A stretch of DNA of 5,924 nt, from assembly GCA_035630195.1 (NCBI GenBank), contig DASQLD010000062.1, positions 1-5,924 of the forward strand, in the 5' to 3' direction. Position 1 is the first letter of the stretch. The number at the start of each line of letters is the position of its first letter. Of the stretch, positions 1-5,318 are shown piece by piece. Source of the DNA: DASQDN01 sp035630195 (GTDB lineage: Bacteria > Acidobacteriota > Terriglobia > Bryobacterales > Bryobacteraceae). Both the position numbers and the translations under genes were made by a program. The notes beneath the pieces are model-generated. The model did no database searches, was not told the origin of the DNA, and was given only the letters and a program-made list of their open reading frames with translations.

Positions 1-674
1 ACATTCACCTTCTGGTCCGGCAAGCCGGCCTGCGATGCACGGCCGCCTCGCACACGGAACAGCCCAGACTCGCGCATCCCGACCCAGACGGCGCTATCAG
101 CCGTTTCCGCGATCGAGACTGGGATGCCATTGGTAGCGCCCGAAGAAACGATTGGGGTGAATTTCCCACGGATATAGCGAAGAGGTCCACGGGGCGTAGC
201 GATCAGCGCATCGCCGCGAGTTCCGCGAGCGAGTGCGGCTGCACCCTCCTCGCGGGCAAAGGTGAACACCGGCGGGATTTGCGCAGGATACATCTGCTCA
301 AAGCTCCCACCGCGATAGCGCACCAGGTAAGGACTTTGCATCCGCACCCACAGCACGCCTTCAGGATCCACCACCAGGCCGAGCACGGGGCTGGGAGGGA
401 GCGAGGGTGAGCTGGCGTGATCGATGAGACGGAAACTGACCCCGTCAAAACGCACCAGTCCATTCTCGGTGCCGATCCACAGGTAGCCATCCGGCGTCTG
501 AGCGATGGCATTGATTGCGCCGCCCGGAAACGAGTCGCGGCTCCAGCGAGTAGTTATGTATTGGCTGAGGGTGCGGTTCGCGTCGAGCGCGGCAAGAATG
601 CGCTGACTTAGCGCGGCACAGATGCAAAGCAGTAGGGCGCGGCTGATCTCACGGATAATACGTGAACCGCTCAA
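1..674 (-). CDS. Two-component-regulator beta-propeller sensor protein, N-terminal part (truncated by window edge)
   Basis: The gene reads from a TTG start at 674 and leaves the window at its left edge after about 224 codons with no stop. The N-terminus has an arginine-containing n-region followed by a hydrophobic run (RALLLCICAALSQ, about residues 13-25), which looks like a signal peptide. Two or three propeller repeats of the Reg_prop type follow: a strong one ending DGYLWIGTENGLVRFDG (about residues 59-75), a second ending GVLWVRMQSPYLVRYRGG, and a third ending SAVWVGMRESGLFRVRGG. In known families these repeats form a periplasmic ligand-sensing propeller. They are usually followed by a Y_Y_Y domain, a membrane segment and a histidine kinase or other output domain; that part lies outside the window, so the output is unknown. 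The start overlaps the preceding gene by 26 bp with a good ribosome binding site, which suggests an operon with coupled translation. Confidence in the family is high and in the kinase output only moderate. Confidence 0.88.
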   Translation of the reverse strand, partial: MSGSRIIREISRALLLCICAALSQRILAALDANRTLSQYITTRWSRDSFPGGAINAIAQTPDGYLWIGTENGLVRFDGVSFRLIDHASSPSLPPSPVLGLVVDPEGVLWVRMQSPYLVRYRGGSFEQMYPAQIPPVFTFAREEGAAALARGTRGDALIATPRGPLRYIRGKFTPIVSSGATNGIPVSIAETADSAVWVGMRESGLFRVRGGRASQAGLPDQKVN

Positions 675-1716
675 TCACTACCTCCATGGGATGCTGCAGC
701 TTCGATACGGCTGCGCGGTAAACATAGAGGGCGACACGCATGGATTCAATGCCCGGAGGTGGTACGCCCGCCGTGAAGGCGTGCTCCGAAACGTCGGTCG
801 ACCCGCGCCTGGTGCGAAAGGTGATGCGACCCTGCTCCCATCGGAGCGAGAACGTGAGCGTCCCCGCGGGCGCATTGAATCGGTGCACGTTGGTAGGGAC
901 CTCATATGGCTGCAACGCATACTGGGCGTTCTTGTTGGCAGGGTCACCCCATCGGCTGATCTGCATGTTCATTTCGCGGTTACGAAGCGCGCCACTCGCG
1001 TAATCATAGGTGAACATTTCGAACGCTGCGGCAGGCTCCAGCGTGTCCAGTCCTCGCACAACGAATTCGTAGGTGCCGTAGCCAAAATTCCGCGTCAGGC
1101 TGGCTTCCGCGCAACTCCAGTCCTTTTCCCTCTTCGAGATGCGCAAGCGCATTGCGCCTTGATCGTCGACCGAGATATTCGACGACGAATACACGTTTGC
1201 GCCGCCGCGCGAACTCGGCGCGTCGCGCAAGCGCCACTGGTAGTCGCTGAAATCCACCACCGGCGAGGGAGGCCGCTCGGCGCCGGACACCACGGTTACC
1301 GCCAGAATGTTGTCGTCGTTTTGGGGTAGCGAGTCCAGAACGCGTTGTGGACGGTAGCCGTCCTTTACTAGCAGGGCTGCGTAATGAGTGCCGAGGTGCG
1401 TCGCGTTGGTCCACTTGAGATTCGGGCGGATGTCGGTCATAGGTTGATCGACGAGTGGCTGCACCCACCATTTTCCGGTCTTTGCATATAGCACGATCTT
1501 CTGACCGGGCGACGCTCCTGCAACGCGACCTTCAATGATATCGTTGCGTGCGGATCCAGCCGGATCTGCTTGCGGTATGCGGGTGAATGTGATCGAAGCA
1601 CCCTTGCTGCTGTGCTCGCGTCGGCATGCCTGGCACAGCACGGCCGGGACGATGCACAGAGCCCGCCTGCGGCTGAGCGTTACGGACGCGCAGTTGACAC
1701 AACCTGTGTTTCCCAT
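649..1716 (-). CDS. Secreted two-domain protein with C-terminal GH16/concanavalin-like domain, catalytic motif altered
   Basis: This is an intact 355-residue protein. Residues 16-34 (RRRALCIVPAVLCQA region) form a short signal peptide with a possible but imperfect lipobox before C31, so export is likely and lipid anchoring uncertain. Residues 42-130 form a compact beta-rich domain rich in Trp (KWWVQPLVDQP, then LKWTNATHLGTHYAALLV) that I have seen as an N-terminal domain in acidobacterial exported proteins but cannot name. Residues 155-355 resemble a glycoside hydrolase family 16 jelly roll: FGYGTYEFVVRG, then AAAFEMFTYDY, then NREMNMQISRWGDP. The last aligns with the E-x-D-x-E catalytic strand, but here it reads E248-M-N250-M-Q252: the nucleophile position is kept while the helper Asp and acid/base Glu are amides. 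Hydrolysis is therefore doubtful and glycan binding more likely (inference). The ATG at 1716 has only a weak, distant GAGGG upstream. The downstream propeller gene overlaps its 3' end. Confidence 0.8.
   Translation of the reverse strand: MGNTGCVNCASVTLSRRRALCIVPAVLCQACRREHSSKGASITFTRIPQADPAGSARNDIIEGRVAGASPGQKIVLYAKTGKWWVQPLVDQPMTDIRPNLKWTNATHLGTHYAALLVKDGYRPQRVLDSLPQNDDNILAVTVVSGAERPPSPVVDFSDYQWRLRDAPSSRGGANVYSSSNISVDDQGAMRLRISKREKDWSCAEASLTRNFGYGTYEFVVRGLDTLEPAAAFEMFTYDYASGALRNREMNMQISRWGDPANKNAQYALQPYEVPTNVHRFNAPAGTLTFSLRWEQGRITFRTRRGSTDVSEHAFTAGVPPPGIESMRVALYVYRAAVSKLQHPMEVVIERFTYYP
681..685 (-). promoter_or_regulatory. Shine-Dalgarno site (GGAGG) that decides the TTG start of the propeller gene
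   Basis: Read on the minus strand, GGAGG lies 6 nt upstream of the TTG at 674-672, and an in-frame TGA sits directly before that TTG. No ATG or GTG in this frame lies between that stop and the propeller domain. The site is inside the last codons of the upstream GH16-like gene, so ribosomes finishing that gene would be next to it. Confidence 0.7.
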
Positions 1717-1931
1717 CCTGAGGTCTGATCCCTCATCGTACTAGATTCGGGTATTGGAACCGAAGTATTCCGATGCTCAACTTTTGGGGCGCATCCCGGG
1801 CACTGTTGCTTCTTAAATCCGTCTTCGCCTAAAGAGCGCGGCGGCTCGCTGTAACCGTACGAACCGTGACCCTTCTGTCCACCGAACACTCCACTGCCTG
1901 TGGCTGTAACGCTCGAAGCATAATACTCGCT
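1680..1931 (-). other. Unassigned open stretch with glycine-rich coding-like sequence, no good start
   Basis: One minus-strand frame is open from just after a TAG at 1934-1932 to a TAA at 1682-1680 and overlaps the start of the GH16-like gene. It reads as a Gly/Tyr/Ser-rich segment (GSGVFGGQKGHGSYGY) followed by FKKQQCPGC, which looks more protein-like than the other frames. The only early start is a GTG at 1889, with GGA directly against it, which is poor spacing. It could be the tail of a decayed gene that once joined the small ORF just upstream, or a chance open frame. I do not recognise it. Confidence 0.2.
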
Positions 1932-1938
1932 CTATGTT

Positions 1939-2103
1939 TCAAAAGCGTTCGCTCCAATAGAAAGCCCCAAGGGTCCAACTCAGGACACCAAACCGAATCG
2001 GATTCATAGATGTTTTCCATTCATCGATCTTGAATATACTGCCATCTGGGAGCAGTTGCAGTATAAGGTCGCTCATCTGATTGGCGGATGCGTCGTTGTT
2101 CAT
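1939..2103 (-). CDS. Small hypothetical protein, 54 residues
   Basis: The ORF has an ATG at 2103 preceded by AAGAAGG with 6 nt spacing, a strong ribosome binding site and the main reason to believe it. The product begins MNNDASANQMSDLILQLLPD, then has a charged segment (FKIDEWKTS) and a hydrophobic aromatic C-terminal part (RFGVLSWTLGAFYWSERF) that might sit at the membrane but is short for a full transmembrane helix. I recognise no family. It is on the same strand as its neighbours, with the GH16-like gene 222 bp downstream. It may be a real small protein or the 5' part of a gene broken by a frameshift, because a coding-like stretch in another frame follows it. Confidence 0.4.
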   Translation of the reverse strand: MNNDASANQMSDLILQLLPDGSIFKIDEWKTSMNPIRFGVLSWTLGAFYWSERF

Positions 2104-2120
2104 AACTGACCTTCTTTCGA

Positions 2121-2150
2121 ATTAGAATCATGATGTTCTGATGTGCTCAA
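2121..2150 (-). promoter_or_regulatory. Possible sigma-70-type promoter for the 54-residue ORF
   Basis: On the minus strand TTGAGC (2150-2145) and TCTAAT (2126-2121) are separated by 18 bp and match the -35 and -10 consensus at 4/6 and 5/6 positions. The predicted transcript start (about 2114) would fall inside the Shine-Dalgarno sequence and leave a very short leader, which weakens the call. Confidence 0.25.
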
Positions 2151-2232
2151 CCTCTCTGAAAGAGATGAGCTTCGTCCGATAGATCCCCAAGGCGCTCCGG
2201 GAATCCGTCAGAAGTCGGTTGGGCGGTAGCAT

Positions 2233-2262
2233 CGCCAAAGTTCGCGCTGACTATCTTTGGCG
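2233..2262. repeat. Perfect 8-bp inverted repeat with 14-nt loop
   Basis: CGCCAAAG at 2233-2240 is repeated in inverted form as CTTTGGCG at 2255-2262. There is no T-run on either side, so it is not a convincing intrinsic terminator. It lies between the sigma factor and the 54-residue ORF, in a 214-bp stretch (2104-2317) where I see no gene, and could be an operator, an RNA hairpin or chance. Confidence 0.35.
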
Positions 2263-2317
2263 GCGCCCGGCGAAGGTGCCGGCGTGGAACAGAGGCTGAT
2301 ACGGCGCCGTGTTTGAG

Positions 2318-2464
2318 TCAACAGATCTCATTCCCAAGCATTCGGCAGAACTGTTTCGGACGTGTATCGCCCTCGATATTTGCTGTTGAGGATTGCAGGC
2401 GAGTCCCATCCCATCCGGCCAAAGCAACTGCCCGCGCTTCGGAGAGTGCTCTTTGCCGATTCAT
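2318..2464 (-). CDS. Doubtful small ORF directly downstream of the sigma factor, 48 residues
   Basis: The ATG at 2464 is 2 nt after the sigma-factor stop codon, as in a coupled operon. The product starts MNRQRALSEARAVALAGWDG and ends with two cysteines in its last nine residues (FCRMLGNEIC). There is no zinc-binding anti-sigma motif (H-x3-C-x2-C) and no membrane segment, so it is not a recognisable anti-sigma factor. The nearest purine-rich site (GAGG) is 11 nt from the start, which is long. It may be a degraded or chance ORF. Confidence 0.2.
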   Translation of the reverse strand: MNRQRALSEARAVALAGWDGTRLQSSTANIEGDTRPKQFCRMLGNEIC

Positions 2465-2466
2465 CG

Positions 2467-3030
2467 TTATGCAGCCCTCGGTTGGGTTACTGGCCGAAGG
2501 GTATGTTCGACCTTCTTACGGGCACGAAACAATCGTGACTTTGCGGCGCCCGTTGTCAGGCCGAGGTGACGACACACCGTTGCAAACGCCGCATCAGCAA
2601 GCACACATGGCGCATAGACATCATGAAGATCTTGCGGCAGCCTTGATACTGCATGTCGATGTGCCGCCTGCAGCTCTACCAGATAGCAAAGCGTTTCAGG
2701 CGTCACTGCCTGCGAATTAAGAACCGGAAACGAGCGCTGAACATCATCCAGTGGGACCTGCGGTTGAGAGCGGCGCTGCCGCAACTGCGTCAGGCAGCAA
2801 TTAACCACAATTCGAGTGATCCATGTGTTGAAGCTTGACTCACTCCGAAATGCACGGAAGTTTTGGAAGGCAGCGCAGTAAGCCGTCTGCACTGCATCTT
2901 CAGAATCTTCTTTTGAGCGAAGAATTCTATATGCGGTCCGGAGGGACGCTTTGTAATGCTGTGCAAATAACTCGTTGATGGCGTCGCTTTGACAGTGCAA
3001 CGTTTCATGTTCTTTCTCCTGTTGATGCAT
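2467..3030 (-). CDS. RNA polymerase sigma factor, sigma-70 ECF subfamily
   Basis: The product is a 187-residue group IV sigma factor, which recruits core RNA polymerase to a dedicated promoter set. Region 2 spans about residues 20-87 (LFAQHYKASLRTAYRIL, EDSEDAVQTAYCAAFQNF, then the -10-recognition part SSFNTWITRIVVNCCLTQLR). Region 4 spans about 120-178 with the helix-turn-helix ATVCRHLGLTTGAAKSRLFR and the typical tail RARKKVEHTL. The linker and the segment DLHDVYAPCVLADAAF depart from the usual spacing consensus but keep the length. I chose the ATG at 3030 because AAGGAG (3043-3038) stands 7 nt upstream; a GTG at 3060 would add ten residues but has a poorly spaced site. No anti-sigma factor is recognisable beside it, so its control is not visible here. 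Confidence 0.93.
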   Translation of the reverse strand: MHQQEKEHETLHCQSDAINELFAQHYKASLRTAYRILRSKEDSEDAVQTAYCAAFQNFRAFRSESSFNTWITRIVVNCCLTQLRQRRSQPQVPLDDVQRSFPVLNSQAVTPETLCYLVELQAAHRHAVSRLPQDLHDVYAPCVLADAAFATVCRHLGLTTGAAKSRLFRARKKVEHTLRPVTQPRAA

Positions 3031-3037
3031 TTTCACT

Positions 3038-3043
3038 CTCCTT
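3038..3043 (-). promoter_or_regulatory. Shine-Dalgarno site (AAGGAG) supporting the sigma-factor start at 3030
   Basis: On the minus strand AAGGAG lies 7 nt before the ATG at 3030. It lies inside the ten-codon extension that would be used with the GTG at 3060, so it favours the shorter protein. Confidence 0.65.
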
Positions 3044-3060
3044 GCTTTCAAGAACGCCAC

Positions 3061-3478
3061 TCACCCTTGATAGGAACGGCCGCAGCGTTCGTGCTTGGCA
3101 GTAGTGCATGCGACTGGCCAATATGGACAACTCCTCACGACCTCTGACGATCTCTCTATCCCCACCGTAGTTAGCGGTAACAGCGAGGGAACCGTGTGAC
3201 AAGCAGTGACGCGATATCGTGAGACATTTGTCGGATGGCTCGATCCCTCACGAAACGACGTGATGTGCACTTCGTGAACCCACGCACGATGCCAACATTT
3301 ACGGACCGTGCAGTACTCCGGCTTCGCTAACAAACAACAGCAAACGAAATCAGCACGACGTATGGATTTGAAGTATCCACTTTGAGTTCGGATGCATGTC
3401 ACACGAGGCGATGCCACTGGCGGCAGGTGCCATATGCGCTCGATGGATCACCTTTGCAACAGGACAGAGTGAAGGCCC
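3061..3478. other. Gene-poor intergenic stretch upstream of the sigma factor
   Basis: I see no convincing gene in these 418 bp. A 118-codon minus-strand frame is open (3061-3417), but it is rich in Cys, Arg and Ser without any domain pattern and has no good ribosome binding site. In another minus-strand frame around 3130-3200 the text LAVTANYGGDREIV recalls the ANYGG motif of undecaprenyl diphosphate synthases, but nothing around it extends the match. The region may hold the promoter of the sigma gene and the lost upstream end of the cupin gene; no clear -35/-10 pair stood out. Confidence 0.4.
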
Positions 3479-3869
3479 ATTACGAAGAACAAAACACTAC
3501 CGTTCGTTTTCGCAATCGGTCTAGTCGGCACGCCGGCTGCTCAAAGACCTAAGGTCACATCGCTCATTTCGAAGGAGCTTACGGAGACGCCCGGCAGAGA
3601 AGGCGTAAAATGATTGTGGTGGAGTATCCCCAGCGGAACAGATCTCACCTATCGGCACAATACACACGGTTCGTCTATGTGCTGGAGGGCCCCGTCGTGA
3701 TGCAGGTGAAGTTCGTAAACGCGGTTACATTTACACCGGGCCCAGACATTCTATGAAAGTCCCGACGATGAGCACGTCGTTGGTCGAAGCGCAAGCAGTA
3801 CCACGCCCGCAAAGGCCCTGGTTCCCGGTGAAGGAAAAAGGCGCACCGGTTTTTAGTCCAGCAAGATAG
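3479..3869 (+). pseudogene. Cupin-domain exported protein, multiply frameshifted
   Basis: Reading across frames recovers one continuous cupin protein of about 130 residues. It has an N-terminal signal peptide (TKNKTLPFVFAIGLVGTPAAQ), then VTSLISKELTETPGREGV, MIVVEYP, SGTDLTYRHNTHG, FVYVLEGPVVMQV, AVTFTPG, QTFYESPDDEHVVGRSAS and finally PVKEKGAPVFSPAR with a TAG at 3867-3869. The order matches a single-domain RmlC-like cupin: motif 1 corresponds to the RHNTH...LEG part and motif 2 to the PDDEHVVG part. Frame changes are needed near 3608, 3631, 3670, 3741 and 3822. The presumed start codon is now ATT, and the motif that usually reads H-x-H has Tyr in place of the first His. Neighbouring ssb and sigma genes are intact, so decay is more likely than poor sequence quality. 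The gene is dead as it stands; its former substrate cannot be told. Confidence 0.85.
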
Positions 3870-4156
3870 CCCTTGAACAGCGCGCAACCTCGCTGTTGGT
3901 GCAGCAGCTTTGAAGGTGTCCTGGCGTCGAGCAGACGAGGGTAAGCCTTCTTGAGAATCGTGTCTCGGCAGCTTTCGCCGAATTCTGTCAACTCCAAATC
4001 GTCTTCATCGTTCAGTGGGAATCGACCATGAAATCCGAACTTGGCGATCTCCGCTCCTTCGGCATCGTCCCATTCATCGAGCATGACGATCGCGTCCTCT
4101 TTGGTTCGCGCCGCAACGAAGGAAACGCGGCCGTTCATCCAGCGGCACATGAACAT
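3731..4156 (-). CDS. Uncharacterised conserved small protein with aberrant C-terminus
   Basis: The 141-residue ORF starts at ATG 4156 with GAGG 7 nt upstream, a good site. Residues 1-78 look like a genuine conserved family: CRWMNGRVSFVAARTKEDA, then IVMLDEWDDAEGAEIAKF, an acidic stretch LNDEDDLELTEFGESC and KAYPRLLDA. I remember similar hypothetical proteins in Proteobacteria and Acidobacteriota, usually of about 80-150 residues, but no function. There is no signal peptide or membrane segment, so it is probably cytoplasmic. From about residue 96 onward the frame is the exact antisense of the cupin pseudogene (its bases 3869 to 3731). The C-terminal third is therefore probably not original: the true stop may have been lost by fusion at this junction. 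It may be a functional, elongated protein or another decaying gene. Confidence 0.55.
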   Translation of the reverse strand: MFMCRWMNGRVSFVAARTKEDAIVMLDEWDDAEGAEIAKFGFHGRFPLNDEDDLELTEFGESCRDTILKKAYPRLLDARTPSKLLHQQRGCALFKGYLAGLKTGAPFSFTGNQGLCGRGTACASTNDVLIVGTFIECLGPV

Positions 4157-4170
4157 CGGTACACCTCACT

Positions 4171-4395
4171 CTACGCCTCCGCACCATCCTCGGCCTGCCC
4201 GATCCAACGCCAAAAACGGCAATCATGCCAGTTATCACTAATCGCCACAAGCCGCCGGCGTCGAACCATTTGGTGCGCCAAATGTGGCAGCCGTTCTGCG
4301 TGACAGAGGGCTTGTTGTAGTCGTTTTGCGAGTACGTGGCTAAGGATGATGGTGCATCCGTTCTCCGCAATCTTCAGCCCGGTTGTCCAGGGCAC
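4171..4395 (-). CDS. Hypothetical ORF of 74 residues, uncertain
   Basis: This frame opens with a GTG at 4395 and ends 14 bp before the next start on the same strand, an operon-like arrangement. The product starts VPWTTGLKIAENGCTIILSH and is basic in the middle (HQMVRRRRLVAI), ending with a Trp-rich segment (DNWHDCRFWRWIGQAED). The ribosome binding site is weak (a GCAGCAG run directly before the start). I recognise no family. A second minus-strand frame is open over the same stretch and also looks partly protein-like (HIWRTKWFDAGG), so a frameshifted remnant is an alternative. Confidence 0.28.
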   Translation of the reverse strand: MPWTTGLKIAENGCTIILSHVLAKRLQQALCHAERLPHLAHQMVRRRRLVAISDNWHDCRFWRWIGQAEDGAEA

Positions 4396-4588
4396 CTGCT
4401 GCGCTTAAACCCACGCGCCCGGCTCTCGCCTGTGTTCTGCTTTGTCGGTTCCCCCGGCAGGTTTCTCAACGACACAAAAACCTGAACGCCGGTCCCGCCA
4501 ACAAAGCACTCCGTCTTCGATTGGGAGCGTGGCCGCTTGCTGTTCGGTTGCCCCCGGAAAAGCGGCGCGGCAGAAAAGGAGAACCTAC
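4396..4588 (+). promoter_or_regulatory. Divergent intergenic region upstream of ssb with a repeated GC-rich motif
   Basis: No gene is visible in these 193 bp, which must hold the ssb promoter. The motif TCGGTTCCCCCGG at 4445-4457 recurs almost unchanged as TCGGTTGCCCCCGG at 4544-4557, 99 bp apart. No clear -35/-10 pair was found. AAGGAG at 4576-4581 is the ssb Shine-Dalgarno site, 7 nt from the start codon. Confidence 0.35.
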
Positions 4589-4960
4589 ATGTACACCATG
4601 AACCAGCTCACGATCATCGGCTTCACCGGCAACGACGCCGAAGCTCACTACACGCCGAACGGTACCCTCGTTGTCACGATCTCGGTCGCAACCAAAGAGT
4701 CCTGGAAGGACGCCGATGGCAACTGGCAGAGCAGAACAGACTGGCACCGGATTGTTTCTTTCGGCAGGCAGGCGGAGTTCACGCGAACGCTGACCAAAGG
4801 CTCGTACGTAATGGTGCAGGGCGCAGTGCGCACTCGCGAGTATGAACGCGAAGGCGCAAAGCACCGCATCGTCGAAGTTCGCGCTGACACGATCGGCAAG
4901 CTAGACCGCACGGAACGCCGCACTGAATCCGAAGGCGAGCCTGACGCGGTCGATGCCTGA
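4589..4960 (+). CDS. ssb: Single-stranded DNA-binding protein
   Basis: The product is a 123-residue SSB that coats single-stranded DNA during replication, repair and recombination. The OB fold fills residues 4-106: MNQLTIIGFTGNDAEAHYTP, then TISVATKESWKDADGNWQSR, the hallmark TDWHRIVSFGRQAEF, then LTKGSYVMVQGAVRTREYER and VEVRADTIGKLDR. Trp39, Trp46 and Trp52 are in the positions expected for base stacking. The C-terminal tail is only about 16 residues (RTESEGEPDAVDA end) and lacks the conserved acidic DDDIPF-like tip that recruits partner proteins, so it is shorter than the about 160-180 residues of main chromosomal SSBs. This suggests an accessory paralogue (inference). The ATG at 4589 is chosen for its AAGGAG at 7 nt; a second ATG at 4598 is the alternative. 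A GC-rich hairpin follows the stop at once, so it is probably monocistronic. Confidence 0.95.
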   Translation: MYTMNQLTIIGFTGNDAEAHYTPNGTLVVTISVATKESWKDADGNWQSRTDWHRIVSFGRQAEFTRTLTKGSYVMVQGAVRTREYEREGAKHRIVEVRADTIGKLDRTERRTESEGEPDAVDA

Positions 4961-4967
4961 ATCACAT

Positions 4968-4998
4968 TCGGGTCCGGTCCTTTCGCGGCCGGACCCGA
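4968..4998 (+). terminator. GC-rich hairpin terminator after ssb
   Basis: TCGGGTCCGG (4968-4977) pairs perfectly with CCGGACCCGA (4989-4998) around an 11-nt loop, starting 8 bp after the ssb stop codon. The following T-run is weak (TCATTTA), so termination may be incomplete or factor-assisted. Confidence 0.7.
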
Positions 4999-5020
4999 TC
5001 ATTTAGCAGCTAACATTCGA

Positions 5021-5119
5021 CCTTCCGTGTTCAGCTAGTAGCTGGCATTGGGCCTTGCTGGTTCAGCCAGTTCGAGTGTCTAACCTCGTTTCAACCTCGC
5101 TTTTCCTGGTTCGGCCAAA
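5021..5119. repeat. Three degenerate 19-bp direct repeats beside the tRNA-Gly fragment
   Basis: Copies lie at 5021-5039 (CCTTCCGTGTTCAGCTAGT), 5053-5071 (CCTTGCTGGTTCAGCCAGT) and 5101-5119 (TTTTCCTGGTTCGGCCAAA). The first two agree at 15 of 19 positions; the third agrees with the second at 13. The core TGGTTCAGCCA is itself a small hairpin, and copy 1 runs into a perfect CAGCTA-G-TAGCTG palindrome (5032-5044). No gene lies in 4999-5148. Clustered short repeats next to an attachment site could be recombinase or excisionase binding sites, but this is inference. Confidence 0.45.
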
Positions 5120-5148
5120 CTTTTGCAGATCGCAACTTATTGATTTGA

Positions 5149-5178
5149 TGGAGCGGGAGACGGGGTTCGAACCCGCGA
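5149..5178 (-). other. Isolated 3' end of a tRNA-Gly gene, probable integration (att) scar
   Basis: On the minus strand the 30 nt from 5178 to 5149 give a T-stem and T-loop (GCGGG TTCGAAC CCCGT, the last pair a G-T wobble), the 3' acceptor strand CTCCCGC, a discriminator T and CCA. Discriminator T with an acceptor whose partner would be GCGGGAG is typical of bacterial tRNA-Gly(GCC). Upstream of it (5179 and higher) no anticodon or D arm is present, so this is a fragment. Integrative elements that use tyrosine recombinases target tRNA 3' ends and leave such copies at one border. By that geometry the element would lie on the high-coordinate side, with the intact tRNA further right, outside the window. 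Confidence 0.7.
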
Positions 5179-5318
5179 ATAGGTATGGTGCGAATTAATT
5201 CGGCCACAAACGGGGAATGAAAACGAGGCATATTGAAGAAGCCGCCGACGATGGAGGCCGATGACGTCTGGCAATGCGAAGCCGCCCGCGAATATGGCCC
5301 GGGACGCGTTTTTGGGGA

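Noticed and set aside
622..1329. A 235-codon plus-strand open frame
   Set aside because: It is the complement of the GH16-like gene, whose protein shows clear domain order; the plus-strand translation is Arg/His-rich without family pattern.
2313..2720. A 135-codon plus-strand open frame
   Set aside because: It overlaps the sigma factor on the opposite strand, where region 4 and its helix-turn-helix are clear; the plus-strand product has no motif.
3061..3417. A 118-codon minus-strand open frame ahead of the sigma factor
   Set aside because: Composition is Cys/Arg/Ser-rich with no recognisable domain, and there is no ribosome binding site at its start.
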